NCBI GenBank assembly: GCA_035632315.1
Contig: DASQGZ010000022.1
Span: forward strand, 1 to 64,000
Length of the DNA: 64,000 nucleotides
Direction: 5' to 3'
DNA from: JAFDZW01 sp035632315
Lineage (GTDB): Bacteria > Bacteroidota > Ignavibacteria > Palsa-1295
Shown: in pieces, positions 51,803 through 60,890 of the stretch
How the letters are laid out: every line of letters starts with the position of its first letter
Position numbering within the stretch: position 1 is the first letter of the stretch
The notes under the pieces: model-generated
What the model was told of the DNA's origin: nothing
Seen by the model: only the letters and a program-made list of their open reading frames with translations
Databases searched by the model: none
Position numbers and translations under genes: made by a program

Positions 51803-53566
51803 ATGGACAGAAGAATTTTTTTAGGTTCTATAGCTGCGACCGCTTTGATCGTTCCTATAATACCTGTTGAAGTTGCTGCAAAAAAATCTAAGCTGAACGA
51901 TAGTGCGGGTAATCCATTCGATACATTAAATATGAAGGCAAACCGATCTCTTATACAATCCACTCTTGACCCGTGGAATCCTAATGGGAGCGAATGGAAT
52001 GTTACAACAATAGGTCACTTATTTCGCCGTGCTGGTTTTGGAGCCACTCTCGGGAAACTACAAGGAACTACACCTCAGCTTGGCGATATAAGCTATGCAT
52101 TACCAAAAACGCCCGGTCAGATCGTGGATGAACTTCTTGACGATTCTCTCCTTCAAAATTCGCTTGGCACTAATAGTGATGGCACCAACCCGCCGCCCCC
52201 GGCGTACTCTACTGATGGTTCAACTCCATGGTTGCATTCACGGCCAAATTTAGCCGGGCCTACAGTTCAGGAAATGCAGTTATACTCGAACGCAATGCTG
52301 AACATTCGGGGACATTGGGCAAAGCAAATGGCAGCTCCGGCTACAATGCTTCGTGAACGGATGGTGCTGTTCTGGATGAATCATTTCGTTGTCGAAGAAC
52401 AGAAAGTATATTATCCGCAGTCGATGTATAATTACATTAATTATTTTCGTCGCAATGCATGGGGTAATTTTAAGCAGATGGTAAGTGACGTAACAACCAC
52501 GCCGGCAATGCTTATTTATCTTGATGGCCAGCTGAATGCCGGTTCATCGCCGAATGAAAATTACGCTCGTGAAGTGCAGGAGTTATTCACGATGGGCGTC
52601 TATGATAAGAACGGGAATTTCAATTACACTCAGGATGATGTCGAAGCGGTCGCCCATTCATTAACGGGATGGACAGTGGATACTACTGCACAGGAGCCCG
52701 GAGTGCTTCCTGCAAAATATAATATTGCCCGCCACGATTCATCATTCCAAAAGATATATGACGGCGTGCCGCGTCAGTATAATCTTACTGCGGCAAATGT
52801 TTCGATGGATAAAGATGTCATCGACCAAATGTTCGAACAGCGCGGAGACCAGATCGCATGGAACATCTGCTCGAAATTATATCAGTTCTTCGTGTATCAC
52901 CAGATCACGACCGATGCCGAGAAGGCGATCGTGCAACAGCTTGCCGATACGTTCAAGAATAATAACTGGAGCATCAAAGCGGTACTTTCACAATTGCTGA
53001 AGAGCCAGCATTTCTTCGACAGCGTAAATATCGGCGCGAGCATTAAATCGCCATACGATCACATTCTACCGATGGTGCGGCAATTCGATCTGACACTCGA
53101 TGAGCTTTCAGGATCGCTGCTGTACTATTATACATATTCATTGGGACAGAACCTCTTTGATCCGCCGAACGTGAAAGGCTGGCCTGGATATCATACATGG
53201 ATCAGTACGGCAACGCTGCCGACACGAAATGCGATTTCGACATTACTTGCGATCTCGAAATCAATTCCAGCTCTTGGCACGGATGGTCACGGAAATAATT
53301 TTCCTGCGATCACGCTCGATGATACGACACTGCTTTCGTGGGCAAAGCAGTTTTCGAATTATTCAACAGATTTCGATTCGATGCTTGCCGAAATGGCAAC
53401 GTTCTTATGCGCACAGCCGCTCGGACCGATGGCGCTTGCATACGTAAAGAGCCAACTGCCGCCGAATACGTACGAGTGGGGCACGCTTACCGATCAGGAA
53501 AAGATTACCGCGATCCGGTCAATGGCAAATAATATCATGCTGCTTGCGGAATATCAATTACAATAA
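51803..53566 (+). CDS. DUF1800 family secreted protein
   Basis: A 587-residue exported protein. The N-terminus MDRRIFLGSIAATALIVP resembles a twin-arginine-type signal with an RR pair. The family core is seen in FRRAGFGATLGKLQG, RERMVLFWMNHFVV, ENYAREVQELFTMGVYDKNG, DDVEAVAHSLTGW and PPNVKGWPGYHTWIS. DUF1800 proteins nearly always pair with DUF1501 proteins, as here; their function is unknown. AGGAGG at 51791-51796 is a strong Shine-Dalgarno. Codons of the first third are AT-rich while the later part matches genome style, suggesting a mosaic. Confidence 0.9.
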   Translation: MDRRIFLGSIAATALIVPIIPVEVAAKKSKLNDSAGNPFDTLNMKANRSLIQSTLDPWNPNGSEWNVTTIGHLFRRAGFGATLGKLQGTTPQLGDISYALPKTPGQIVDELLDDSLLQNSLGTNSDGTNPPPPAYSTDGSTPWLHSRPNLAGPTVQEMQLYSNAMLNIRGHWAKQMAAPATMLRERMVLFWMNHFVVEEQKVYYPQSMYNYINYFRRNAWGNFKQMVSDVTTTPAMLIYLDGQLNAGSSPNENYAREVQELFTMGVYDKNGNFNYTQDDVEAVAHSLTGWTVDTTAQEPGVLPAKYNIARHDSSFQKIYDGVPRQYNLTAANVSMDKDVIDQMFEQRGDQIAWNICSKLYQFFVYHQITTDAEKAIVQQLADTFKNNNWSIKAVLSQLLKSQHFFDSVNIGASIKSPYDHILPMVRQFDLTLDELSGSLLYYYTYSLGQNLFDPPNVKGWPGYHTWISTATLPTRNAISTLLAISKSIPALGTDGHGNNFPAITLDDTTLLSWAKQFSNYSTDFDSMLAEMATFLCAQPLGPMALAYVKSQLPPNTYEWGTLTDQEKITAIRSMANNIMLLAEYQLQ

Positions 53567-53580
53567 GGGAGGAAGAGAAA

Positions 53581-55236
53581 ATGAAACGTAGAGATTTTAT
53601 CAAACATCTTCCGCTCGGACTTGCCGCAGCGAGTGTCCCGTTCTCGGTTGGTGGTATTGCAGGACGGGCATTCGGCAATTCGGCTCTGTTAAATACACTG
53701 CTGAACACGCAAGCGAACAGCGACCGTGTGCTCGTGATTATTAACCTGCAAGGCGGCAATGACGGGCTGAACACTGTTATACCATATCAGGATAGTTTAT
53801 ATTACAGTTATCGTCAGCACATCGGATATACGAATGCCGATCTCTCGAAGCTCACGGCAAATAAACTGAGCGATACAATGGCATTGAATCCTGTCTTCAG
53901 TGTGAAGACCGACGGAACAACGCCAACAAATTTTATGAATTTGTGGTCGTCGGGAAAACTTGCCGTGCTGCAGAATGTCGGCTACGACAATCCGAATCGT
54001 TCGCACTTCAGAGCGACCGATATTTGGAATTCTGCAAGCGATAGTGAAATTGTCGTTTCGACGGGATGGGTCGCGCGCTATCTTGAAAATGCGCATGCAA
54101 ATCTCGACCCGACCGATCCGCCTGCAATCGCGATCAGCTCGGCAACAACATTACTCTTTCAGGGTGATCAATCGGTCGAAGCGATCGCCGTTGCTGATCC
54201 GAGCCATTATACGGCAGCTTCGAGTTATGCCGACGATACTCCGCCCGCGACGAATTACGGAGCGGAAGTTTCCTTTGTTCGGGATATTCTCAAACAATCG
54301 GATACATACGGCAAACGATTCAATACATTATTTTCGAATCCGAACGCGACAAAAAATTCGGCGACGTATTCGACAACGAATCCGCTGGCGATACAATTAC
54401 AAAGAGTCGCGTGGTGTATCAATGCAGGAATGAAGACGCGCGTTTATTTTGTACAACTCGGCGGCTTCGATACCCACGTTAATCAATACACCAAAGACCC
54501 GACGCGGCAAGGGCAGGGCTACTTGCTCTCGCAGCTTGCCGAGGCGATCGCGACGTTCCAAAGCGATCTCGAAGGGTTGGGCATTGCAGACCGAGTCGTT
54601 GGTATGACTTACTCGGAGTTCGGCCGCCGTGTTAATGAGAACGGCTCGAACGGGACTGATCATGGTACGTGCGCGCCGATGTTCGTTTTCGGAACCGGTA
54701 TTAATGGCGGACTCTACGGAAACGATCCGAAGCTCGATACGGCAAGCCTCGATATTTACGGCGACCTCGTGCGGCAATATGATTTCCGCCAGGTCTATGC
54801 TGCGATGCTGACACAGTGGTTCGGGGCGAATGACGCGTTCCGTAAAGCAGTGCTCAACGACAAAGCGTTTACGCAAACATCCGATTTCGCGATGCAATTT
54901 GCGCTCAACGGATCGGGGACGATGCAGAACCTCATCAAGAGTCCGGCAAACAGCGTTGCGCCAAGTTCGGGTAAGAATTTCGTTTTGTATCAAAACTATC
55001 CGAATCCAGTACGAGAGGTAACGTCGATCCGGTTCGATCTTGCCGAAGGCTCCCGCGTCACCCTTGAAGTCTTCGATGCTCGCGGCGAACGAATCGAGAC
55101 ACTCGTCGATTCGTATCATGGAGCCGGATCGTACTCGGTCAACTTCGATGCCGGTCGCATTGCGAACGGGACATATTTTTACCGTCTCGATGCCGGCGGT
55201 ATAGTTGAGACCAAGTCAATGACGCTCGTTCGTTAA
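53581..55236 (+). CDS. DUF1501 family secreted protein with T9SS sorting domain
   Basis: A 551-residue exported protein with a twin-arginine-like start (MKRRDFIKHLPLGLAAASVP). DUF1501 belongs to the alkaline-phosphatase/sulfatase-like superfamily: RVLVIINLQGGNDGLNTVIP, FVQLGGFDTHVNQY, MTYSEFGRRVNENGSNGTDH and GTCAPMFVFG, where the Asp, His and Glu residues fit a metal site. The C-terminus (LYQNYPNPVREVTSIRFD onward) is a T9SS sorting domain, so the protein is displayed at the surface. GGGAGGA at 53567-53573 is a clear Shine-Dalgarno. It lies 14 bases after its DUF1800 partner. Confidence 0.9.
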   Translation: MKRRDFIKHLPLGLAAASVPFSVGGIAGRAFGNSALLNTLLNTQANSDRVLVIINLQGGNDGLNTVIPYQDSLYYSYRQHIGYTNADLSKLTANKLSDTMALNPVFSVKTDGTTPTNFMNLWSSGKLAVLQNVGYDNPNRSHFRATDIWNSASDSEIVVSTGWVARYLENAHANLDPTDPPAIAISSATTLLFQGDQSVEAIAVADPSHYTAASSYADDTPPATNYGAEVSFVRDILKQSDTYGKRFNTLFSNPNATKNSATYSTTNPLAIQLQRVAWCINAGMKTRVYFVQLGGFDTHVNQYTKDPTRQGQGYLLSQLAEAIATFQSDLEGLGIADRVVGMTYSEFGRRVNENGSNGTDHGTCAPMFVFGTGINGGLYGNDPKLDTASLDIYGDLVRQYDFRQVYAAMLTQWFGANDAFRKAVLNDKAFTQTSDFAMQFALNGSGTMQNLIKSPANSVAPSSGKNFVLYQNYPNPVREVTSIRFDLAEGSRVTLEVFDARGERIETLVDSYHGAGSYSVNFDAGRIANGTYFYRLDAGGIVETKSMTLVR

Positions 55237-55263
55237 ACGCGTCTGACCGTTTATTGTTTAGCA

Positions 55264-55297
55264 AACAGCCGTCCGGTTTGAATGCCGGGCGGTTGTT
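55264..55297 (+). terminator. Intrinsic terminator after the DUF1501 gene
   Basis: A 13-bp stem with G-T pairs, AACAGCCGTCCGG with CCGGGCGGTTGTT, has an 8-base loop and is followed by GTATTTTATT. Confidence 0.75.
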
Positions 55298-55372
55298 GTA
55301 TTTTATTGCGGCGTGCAGTCACGGCAGGCAGCAATAAAATGGAAGGAAATAAAAAAACCTGTATCGACAGGA

Positions 55373-56797
55373 ATGAGCCTATTTACAGAATTCGTTTCCA
55401 CTCTGTTACCGGACGAGCGCAACGTACTCGCAGAACTTCCCGTGCGCGGAAAACAGTCTGCAATCTTACATGCTGTTGTGAAGAATCCTTTGAACGACGA
55501 ACATCTTCGAAAGGAGATGGCAAAGCTTAAAGTATCGCCTGCTTATCTGCATTCTGTGCAGTCGGCGCTGCTTCGTCGAGCGTATGACCTGTTTGTGCCC
55601 TCAGGCGGGATCGACTTACTATTGTTTTTACGAATTCGAGGACTGGATGTTCATTTTAAGCATGAGCTGAATACACAGGAACGCGCACTTGAGGCCCACA
55701 ACGCTTCTCTGGAAGAGAGACACGAATTTTATTTACGCCTGCTGAATCTTCTCTTTGCCGTTTCGACGCTTCGCTTCGAACCGAAACTTATTTTGGCTGT
55801 ACTCTCGCTTTACGAGCGAACGATCGTTATCCCTCATCCGGACGATAAGCTGCACATTCGGATATGTAAGGCATTAGCGGAAGTTGTCTCAACCTCCGGA
55901 AGTCCGACACGAATCGACCGGACACCACGGCGAAAAGATGTTCTCGAGCGTCTGACCGCGCTCAAGGACGAACTGGGCGAGAGCGACCACCATCTTGCCC
56001 GTTATCACATCGATTACGCGTTCGCAGTCTATTATGCGATCATCGAGGGAAACCCGATACTGTCCGAACAATACGTTATCACACTTGCCAATGAACTCAA
56101 ATGGCTGCCGGAAGCCGTGCGACGCGATGAGCTACCAAAGGTCATGCTTCGCAAGGCGGGCCTGTTGTTTATGCATGGTAAGTTCAGCGAAGCGTTGGAT
56201 ATCTATATCAGCCAATATAATGATTGTGGCATTGAACTATTCCGAATGTACGGATTTCATCGAGATTGGTTCATTCGCTGCGGCCTTGCCGCTCGTTCGT
56301 ATCGGATCGTTCAGGAAGTTCTTGATAAAGGCTATGCCCCGCTTCTTCATCGGGGCAGATCGGCGACTGCAACAGCAGGACAAATGCACCAAACGGCGCT
56401 CTATCTGCTCAGAGGCGATAACAACGAAGCACGGCGTTCGCTCAAGAAAGCATACACATTCAATAAAGGGAGTAATTTCGTTCTCATTCTCGATGTCTAT
56501 CTTCGCTTTATCGAACTGGCGCTTGAAGTTCTCTCGGGAGCCGACCACATCTATTTAGACCGCTTATTCGATCGCACGATCAAGTATCTCAGCCGCAAAG
56601 GAATGAAGCTCAAAGACGGAGGAGACATTTTATTATTTTACGCACTTCGAGATCTGTATTCCGGAAATAAGCGATCGGAGTATGTTCAGTTCGTGTATCG
56701 CGAAGGGTTTCAACCATACCCGGTGTTCATTCATTTTTTACGAATGATCGAAAAAACAAAAGCCCGGCGCAGGAGCCGGGCTTTGGGTAAACACTGA
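55373..56797 (+). CDS. Conserved helical (TPR-like) protein of unknown family, paralogue of 6808-8226
   Basis: About 474 residues from ATG 55373 (MSLFTEFVSTLL), which has an AGGA just before it. It is soluble and helical. Shared with the 6808 protein are total length, the N-terminal helix-rich domain with SALLRRAYDLFVPSGGIDLLL (versus SVMLERCYAALVPEGG), and a C-terminal region rich in helix pairs (GKFSEALDIYISQYNDCG). Identity by eye is low, so this is an old duplication or a wider family. The end of the frame runs through a terminator hairpin, giving a basic tail ARRRSRALGKH. No function is assigned. Confidence 0.65.
   Translation: MSLFTEFVSTLLPDERNVLAELPVRGKQSAILHAVVKNPLNDEHLRKEMAKLKVSPAYLHSVQSALLRRAYDLFVPSGGIDLLLFLRIRGLDVHFKHELNTQERALEAHNASLEERHEFYLRLLNLLFAVSTLRFEPKLILAVLSLYERTIVIPHPDDKLHIRICKALAEVVSTSGSPTRIDRTPRRKDVLERLTALKDELGESDHHLARYHIDYAFAVYYAIIEGNPILSEQYVITLANELKWLPEAVRRDELPKVMLRKAGLLFMHGKFSEALDIYISQYNDCGIELFRMYGFHRDWFIRCGLAARSYRIVQEVLDKGYAPLLHRGRSATATAGQMHQTALYLLRGDNNEARRSLKKAYTFNKGSNFVLILDVYLRFIELALEVLSGADHIYLDRLFDRTIKYLSRKGMKLKDGGDILLFYALRDLYSGNKRSEYVQFVYREGFQPYPVFIHFLRMIEKTKARRRSRALGKH
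56759..56784 (-). terminator. Terminator for the minus-strand gene, embedded in the end of the plus-strand frame
   Basis: A 10-bp stem, AAAGCCCGGC with GCCGGGCTTT, has a 6-base loop; on the minus strand it is followed by TGTTTTTTCG. It serves the gene ending at 56810 and at the same time encodes residues of the plus-strand protein. Confidence 0.75.
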
Positions 56798-56809
56798 GAA
56801 TGCGATCTG

Positions 56810-59110
56810 TTATTGTTTCACCAATCGTTTGGTGATCAGTCCGTATGGCGTTTCAATGCGGACGTAATAACTTCCTGCCGGCTGCGATGCCACGTTCAAC
56901 GGGATCGTAAACATCCCGGCTCCGTAGGTCTGGTTCGCAGCGATCCAAACGGTTCTTCCGAGCGCATCGAACACCGTCACATAGAGCCGTTCTTCTTTGC
57001 CGATCGTCAGATGCAGATCGCTCGATAACGATGCCGGGTTCGGCACAAGAGTGACATTCGTGAGGTTCGGGTCATCTTTGTTCGGGTCGTAGATAACGCT
57101 GCCGCTGGTTGATGAACACAAGAATTGGATCTGCGTCATGCAAGAGCGTCCGTTCAGATCGGTGGTGGTTGCAACAACAAGAGGTGAATCTGTTGCAGCG
57201 CCCGCACCGTCAAATCTGACATCAAAGTTACCGAGAGACGCTCCCGGTGCGATACCTTCGGCGCCGGTCGTGAAGAGAACGAACGATTTTGCCGGGTCGA
57301 TCGAGTCTTTCCAATTCGGCGGAGCAACTGCCCACGTGATCGTCCATCCTGGTATCTGCGAAGCGAGTTTCACGCTGACGATGTTCGCATTTCCCCTGCT
57401 TTGAACGGCAAAGTTATTGATGCATGAATCGAGCGGTTGGACGGTCGTGCGAGTTACCGTATCACACGGGGTTGCCACAGGAGTACAATTGATCGTGACC
57501 TGTCCGTTCGATATTTTCGAGCTCGATTCGTCATTGGTCTGCCAAGAGAGCGCAACGTTCGTGCCGGAAGTTTTCGGAACAAGTTGAACTGTCAGGTCTT
57601 GGGCCGAACCTGTTGTCAGCGGCGAAGTCGTTGACGAAAATTTCACCTGTGTACTTCCTGTTCCCGGGACCGTTGCAAAATCCCACCCGCTCGAACTGGC
57701 GACCCCGAAGAGCTCTCCGGTTCCTGTCGGAATCGACAACACGACCGAGCTGATGTTCGATGCCGGAGTATTGTGAAGATTGATCACGTGCATGACAAAA
57801 TCGCACGCGTTGCCTCCCGGTCCGATCGTTACAGAATCTCCGCGCGGGCCCTGCACTGTACATTGCGTTGTGAACTGCCCGGTACTGATCGAGCCTTGCG
57901 GGCGGAAAGTTTGCCAGCCGATCGTGAATGGAGTAGTAGTAGTCCCTTTGACCGAGTAACTAAAATCGGTTGAAACGATGCCGCCCGGTATGGCATGATC
58001 TGTAATGTCAGCCGCATAAACAATGCTGTCAGCGGTAACGGTTTTTGTCCAGTTGGCGGGTGCATTCGGTGCAGCATCAAATTGCACACCGACTGTTTGC
58101 GTTCGCAGAACAAGTTTTGTGATCGGGCCGGGCGGGATCAAGTTCGTTACGTGATAGTTCTTGAGCGTTAACGTATACGCACATCCTGATGCTACATTTA
58201 CAGAGACACTATCAGCATCGGTCACGGCGCTTGTGCCTTGAATGGGGATATTAAAAAGTGTATCGCGGTCGATTAAAGAACCTTGATCGTCTAAGCACCA
58301 ATAAACGAAGCTGTGCTTCGGTATTGTCGTATTCGAGCGCAGGCATACTTGAAACGGTGCTTTGCTGTTGCCGGGCCCGATGAAATTTGCGTCGGTATGA
58401 AAATATGCTGAATTAGCTGTAACAGAATCAGTCACCCAAAATGTCGGTGGAACGACTTTCGACGGGCGGATGAAACCCGATGATGGATTCAGGAGCTGAA
58501 ACTGCAGATGTCCGATCTGAGCACCATTACTGTTGCGATTGGTGACCGTAAAGAAGAAGCATGGGTCGCCGCCGCTGAGTTGTGTCAGAGCTGTTGCCGT
58601 ATCGAACGAAGAATTTGCCTGGAAGAAAACGCAGATCGGATTGATCGTCCCGCTCGAGACAACGCTGCCGTTACTATAGGTCGTCCATTTGACCATTTTT
58701 GGTACGTCATATTCGTGCGTCCCGTCATTGGTATAGTTGATCTTAAAGCCTGCAAGGTCTTTCCCCGCTGCCAGTACATTCGCGCGAGCGACCATAGAGT
58801 CAGTCAGGTTATCGAGGCTCAGAAGATTATCCCAACCTGTCGGAGCCTGTGGATTTGTCGGTGCTGCAAACACGGTATTGTCGAGTGTCTGCATCGTAAA
58901 GACAACAGCATCGATCGAAGAGCCGGCAGCATTGCGGTTCTTGACCGTTACATAAAATCCGCATGCATCGGAAGTCGCATTAGCCGGAGGTATGCCGTGC
59001 TCAGCTTTGACAACCACAGAATCGGTTTGTGCAAAAGAATCCGTGACAACAACAATACAACAAATGACCGCGGTGAGTACGATCGCGAGAATAGACTTAA
59101 ACACATTCAT
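56810..59110 (-). CDS. Large secreted beta-rich protein with T9SS sorting domain
   Basis: About 766 residues from MNVFKSILAI (59110), with a signal peptide ending DSFAQ. Several repeated beta-sandwich modules of about 110-130 residues carry CGFYVTVKNRN, CFFFTVTNRNSNGAQIGHL, CAYTLTLKNYH and CDFVMHVINLHN, each with one Cys and a following VVF/LQF strand. The end LVPNPASLSSDLHLTIG to YVRIETPYGLITKRLVKQ is a T9SS sorting domain. No enzyme motif is seen; a structural or adhesive surface role is likely. A terminator follows, overlapping the plus-strand gene. Confidence 0.75.
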   Translation of the reverse strand: MNVFKSILAIVLTAVICCIVVVTDSFAQTDSVVVKAEHGIPPANATSDACGFYVTVKNRNAAGSSIDAVVFTMQTLDNTVFAAPTNPQAPTGWDNLLSLDNLTDSMVARANVLAAGKDLAGFKINYTNDGTHEYDVPKMVKWTTYSNGSVVSSGTINPICVFFQANSSFDTATALTQLSGGDPCFFFTVTNRNSNGAQIGHLQFQLLNPSSGFIRPSKVVPPTFWVTDSVTANSAYFHTDANFIGPGNSKAPFQVCLRSNTTIPKHSFVYWCLDDQGSLIDRDTLFNIPIQGTSAVTDADSVSVNVASGCAYTLTLKNYHVTNLIPPGPITKLVLRTQTVGVQFDAAPNAPANWTKTVTADSIVYAADITDHAIPGGIVSTDFSYSVKGTTTTPFTIGWQTFRPQGSISTGQFTTQCTVQGPRGDSVTIGPGGNACDFVMHVINLHNTPASNISSVVLSIPTGTGELFGVASSSGWDFATVPGTGSTQVKFSSTTSPLTTGSAQDLTVQLVPKTSGTNVALSWQTNDESSSKISNGQVTINCTPVATPCDTVTRTTVQPLDSCINNFAVQSRGNANIVSVKLASQIPGWTITWAVAPPNWKDSIDPAKSFVLFTTGAEGIAPGASLGNFDVRFDGAGAATDSPLVVATTTDLNGRSCMTQIQFLCSSTSGSVIYDPNKDDPNLTNVTLVPNPASLSSDLHLTIGKEERLYVTVFDALGRTVWIAANQTYGAGMFTIPLNVASQPAGSYYVRIETPYGLITKRLVKQ

Positions 59111-59210
59111 AGGGTCTTTTTTATTAATGAACCACACATACACTGGTTAACCGATCGGGGTACCGGTACTCCAATTAATAGAAACGACGGGGAAAAGCCG
59201 TAAAATTCCG

Positions 59211-59218
59211 TATTTTTG
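59211..59218 (+). promoter_or_regulatory. glgA promoter -7 element
   Basis: TATTTTTG followed by C matches TAnnTTTG, 58 bases before the glgA ATG. The -33 region lacks a clear TTTG. A small hairpin, ACCCT with AGGGT, lies in the leader at about 59228-59242. Confidence 0.45.
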
Positions 59219-59276
59219 CATAATTATGACCCTAACGTAGGGTATAATTGCCGACAATACAATTTACGAACAGAAA

Positions 59277-60791
59277 ATGCCGCAGACGCAAAAAACATCT
59301 TTTCCGCCTCGCAGTGTACTTTTTGTTTCCAGTGAGGTATATCCGTATGCCAAGACCGGAGGGCTGGCAGATGTATCGTCTTCGCTTCCGCAGGCGCTTC
59401 GTGAGTTCGACCATGACGTGCGGGTCATTATGCCCAAATACGGATTTATCGGTGAGAAAAAACAAAAGATCCATATCATCAACCGGCTTCAGGGGATGGA
59501 TTTTAAGATCGGAGACCGGCGTATCGCAATGAGCGCCAAGTCCAGTGCGATCCTCACCCAGAAAACACGAGTCCAGATATATCTTTCCGAAAGCGAAGAA
59601 TATTTTTCACGAATGGGGCTTTATGCTGATCCCGCGACCGGGAAAGAATATGCCGATAACGACGAGCGGTTTCTTGCATTCGGCCATTCGGTGCTCGATC
59701 TGTGCCGCCGGTTATTATGGAAACCGGATATCATCCATTGCAACGACTGGCAATGCGGGATGATACCTCTGCTGTTGAAAGATTCTCTCAAGACCGATCC
59801 GTTCTTCAAGGATACGAAAACGATTTTCACAATTCACAATCTTGCCTATCAAGGAAATTTTCCGGCGTCGTCGTTTGCGAAGACACATTTGCCTGCCGAA
59901 TATTTAACGCCGAGCGGCGTCGAGTTCAACAAACAGTACTCGTTTATGAAAGCGGGCATCGTCTATTCCGATGCCATCACGACCGTCAGTGAAACGTACG
60001 CCAATGAGATTCGCACCAAAGAATATGGCTGCGGTTTCGAGGATCTTCTGACCAAGCGCAAGAAAGATCTGCACGGGATACTCAACGGTATCGATCTTTC
60101 GATCTGGGACCCGATGCTTGATGTCAATACCGCGCGAAAATTCAACGCCGATTCGATCGAGATCAAAGAAGAATGTAAGAAAGACCTGCTCTCGGCATTT
60201 GATCTCCCGTATGAAGAAGGGAAGCCCGTGCTCGGCGTCATTGCACGATTTGTCGAACAAAAGGGGATCGAACTTATCGCAGAAATTGCAGATCAGATCT
60301 TCAAGAGCGGCGCGCAGCTGATCGTTCTTGGTTCTGGGGAGAAGAAATACGAAGATATGTTTACGAAGCTTCAGAAAAAACATCCGAAGCAGTTCGGGCT
60401 TCTTCTTGGATTTCACGACGGCTTTGCGCATAAGATCGAAGCCGGTGCCGATATGTTCTTAATGCCGAGCGCATACGAACCGTGCGGCCTCAACCAGATG
60501 TATTCGATGAGATACGGTACGATTCCGGTCGCGCGGCGCACCGGCGGGCTTGCCGATACCGTTATCGATGTCAACGAAGGAACAAAGAAACAACCTTCGA
60601 CAGGATTTGTCTTCGATAAGTATGACGCGAAAGCATTTCTCAAAGCGCTCGAACGCGCGATGAACGTCTATCATAAACATCCCAAGCAGTGGCGCGAGCT
60701 GCAACTGGGCGGAATGGCAGCAGATTTCTCGTGGAACCGCTCCGCAAAAAAATATGCCGCGCTCTATGAGCATGTATTGGGGCAGAAGTAG
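59277..60791 (+). CDS. glgA: Glycogen synthase (ADP-glucose type)
   Basis: Cytoplasmic GT5 glycosyltransferase that extends alpha-1,4-glucan from ADP-glucose. It is 504 residues. The substrate loop is KTGGLADV at 26-33, the second lobe has GRF-like GVIARFVEQKGIELIAE, and the C-terminal motif is PSAYEPCGLNQMYSMRYGTI followed by RRTGGLADTV. HCNDWQCGMIPLLLK and TIHNLAYQGNFP are further family marks. No glgC, glgB or glgP is adjacent, so the glycogen genes are dispersed. Confidence 0.95.
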   Translation: MPQTQKTSFPPRSVLFVSSEVYPYAKTGGLADVSSSLPQALREFDHDVRVIMPKYGFIGEKKQKIHIINRLQGMDFKIGDRRIAMSAKSSAILTQKTRVQIYLSESEEYFSRMGLYADPATGKEYADNDERFLAFGHSVLDLCRRLLWKPDIIHCNDWQCGMIPLLLKDSLKTDPFFKDTKTIFTIHNLAYQGNFPASSFAKTHLPAEYLTPSGVEFNKQYSFMKAGIVYSDAITTVSETYANEIRTKEYGCGFEDLLTKRKKDLHGILNGIDLSIWDPMLDVNTARKFNADSIEIKEECKKDLLSAFDLPYEEGKPVLGVIARFVEQKGIELIAEIADQIFKSGAQLIVLGSGEKKYEDMFTKLQKKHPKQFGLLLGFHDGFAHKIEAGADMFLMPSAYEPCGLNQMYSMRYGTIPVARRTGGLADTVIDVNEGTKKQPSTGFVFDKYDAKAFLKALERAMNVYHKHPKQWRELQLGGMAADFSWNRSAKKYAALYEHVLGQK

Positions 60792-60890
60792 GAGCCATTC
60801 CTACCTATCCTCGGGGTTATTATTTTCCATGTCCTTTGCATTTAGGAATCTTCTTTCGTATATTACTTTTTGAATATACTACAAAGGTAT

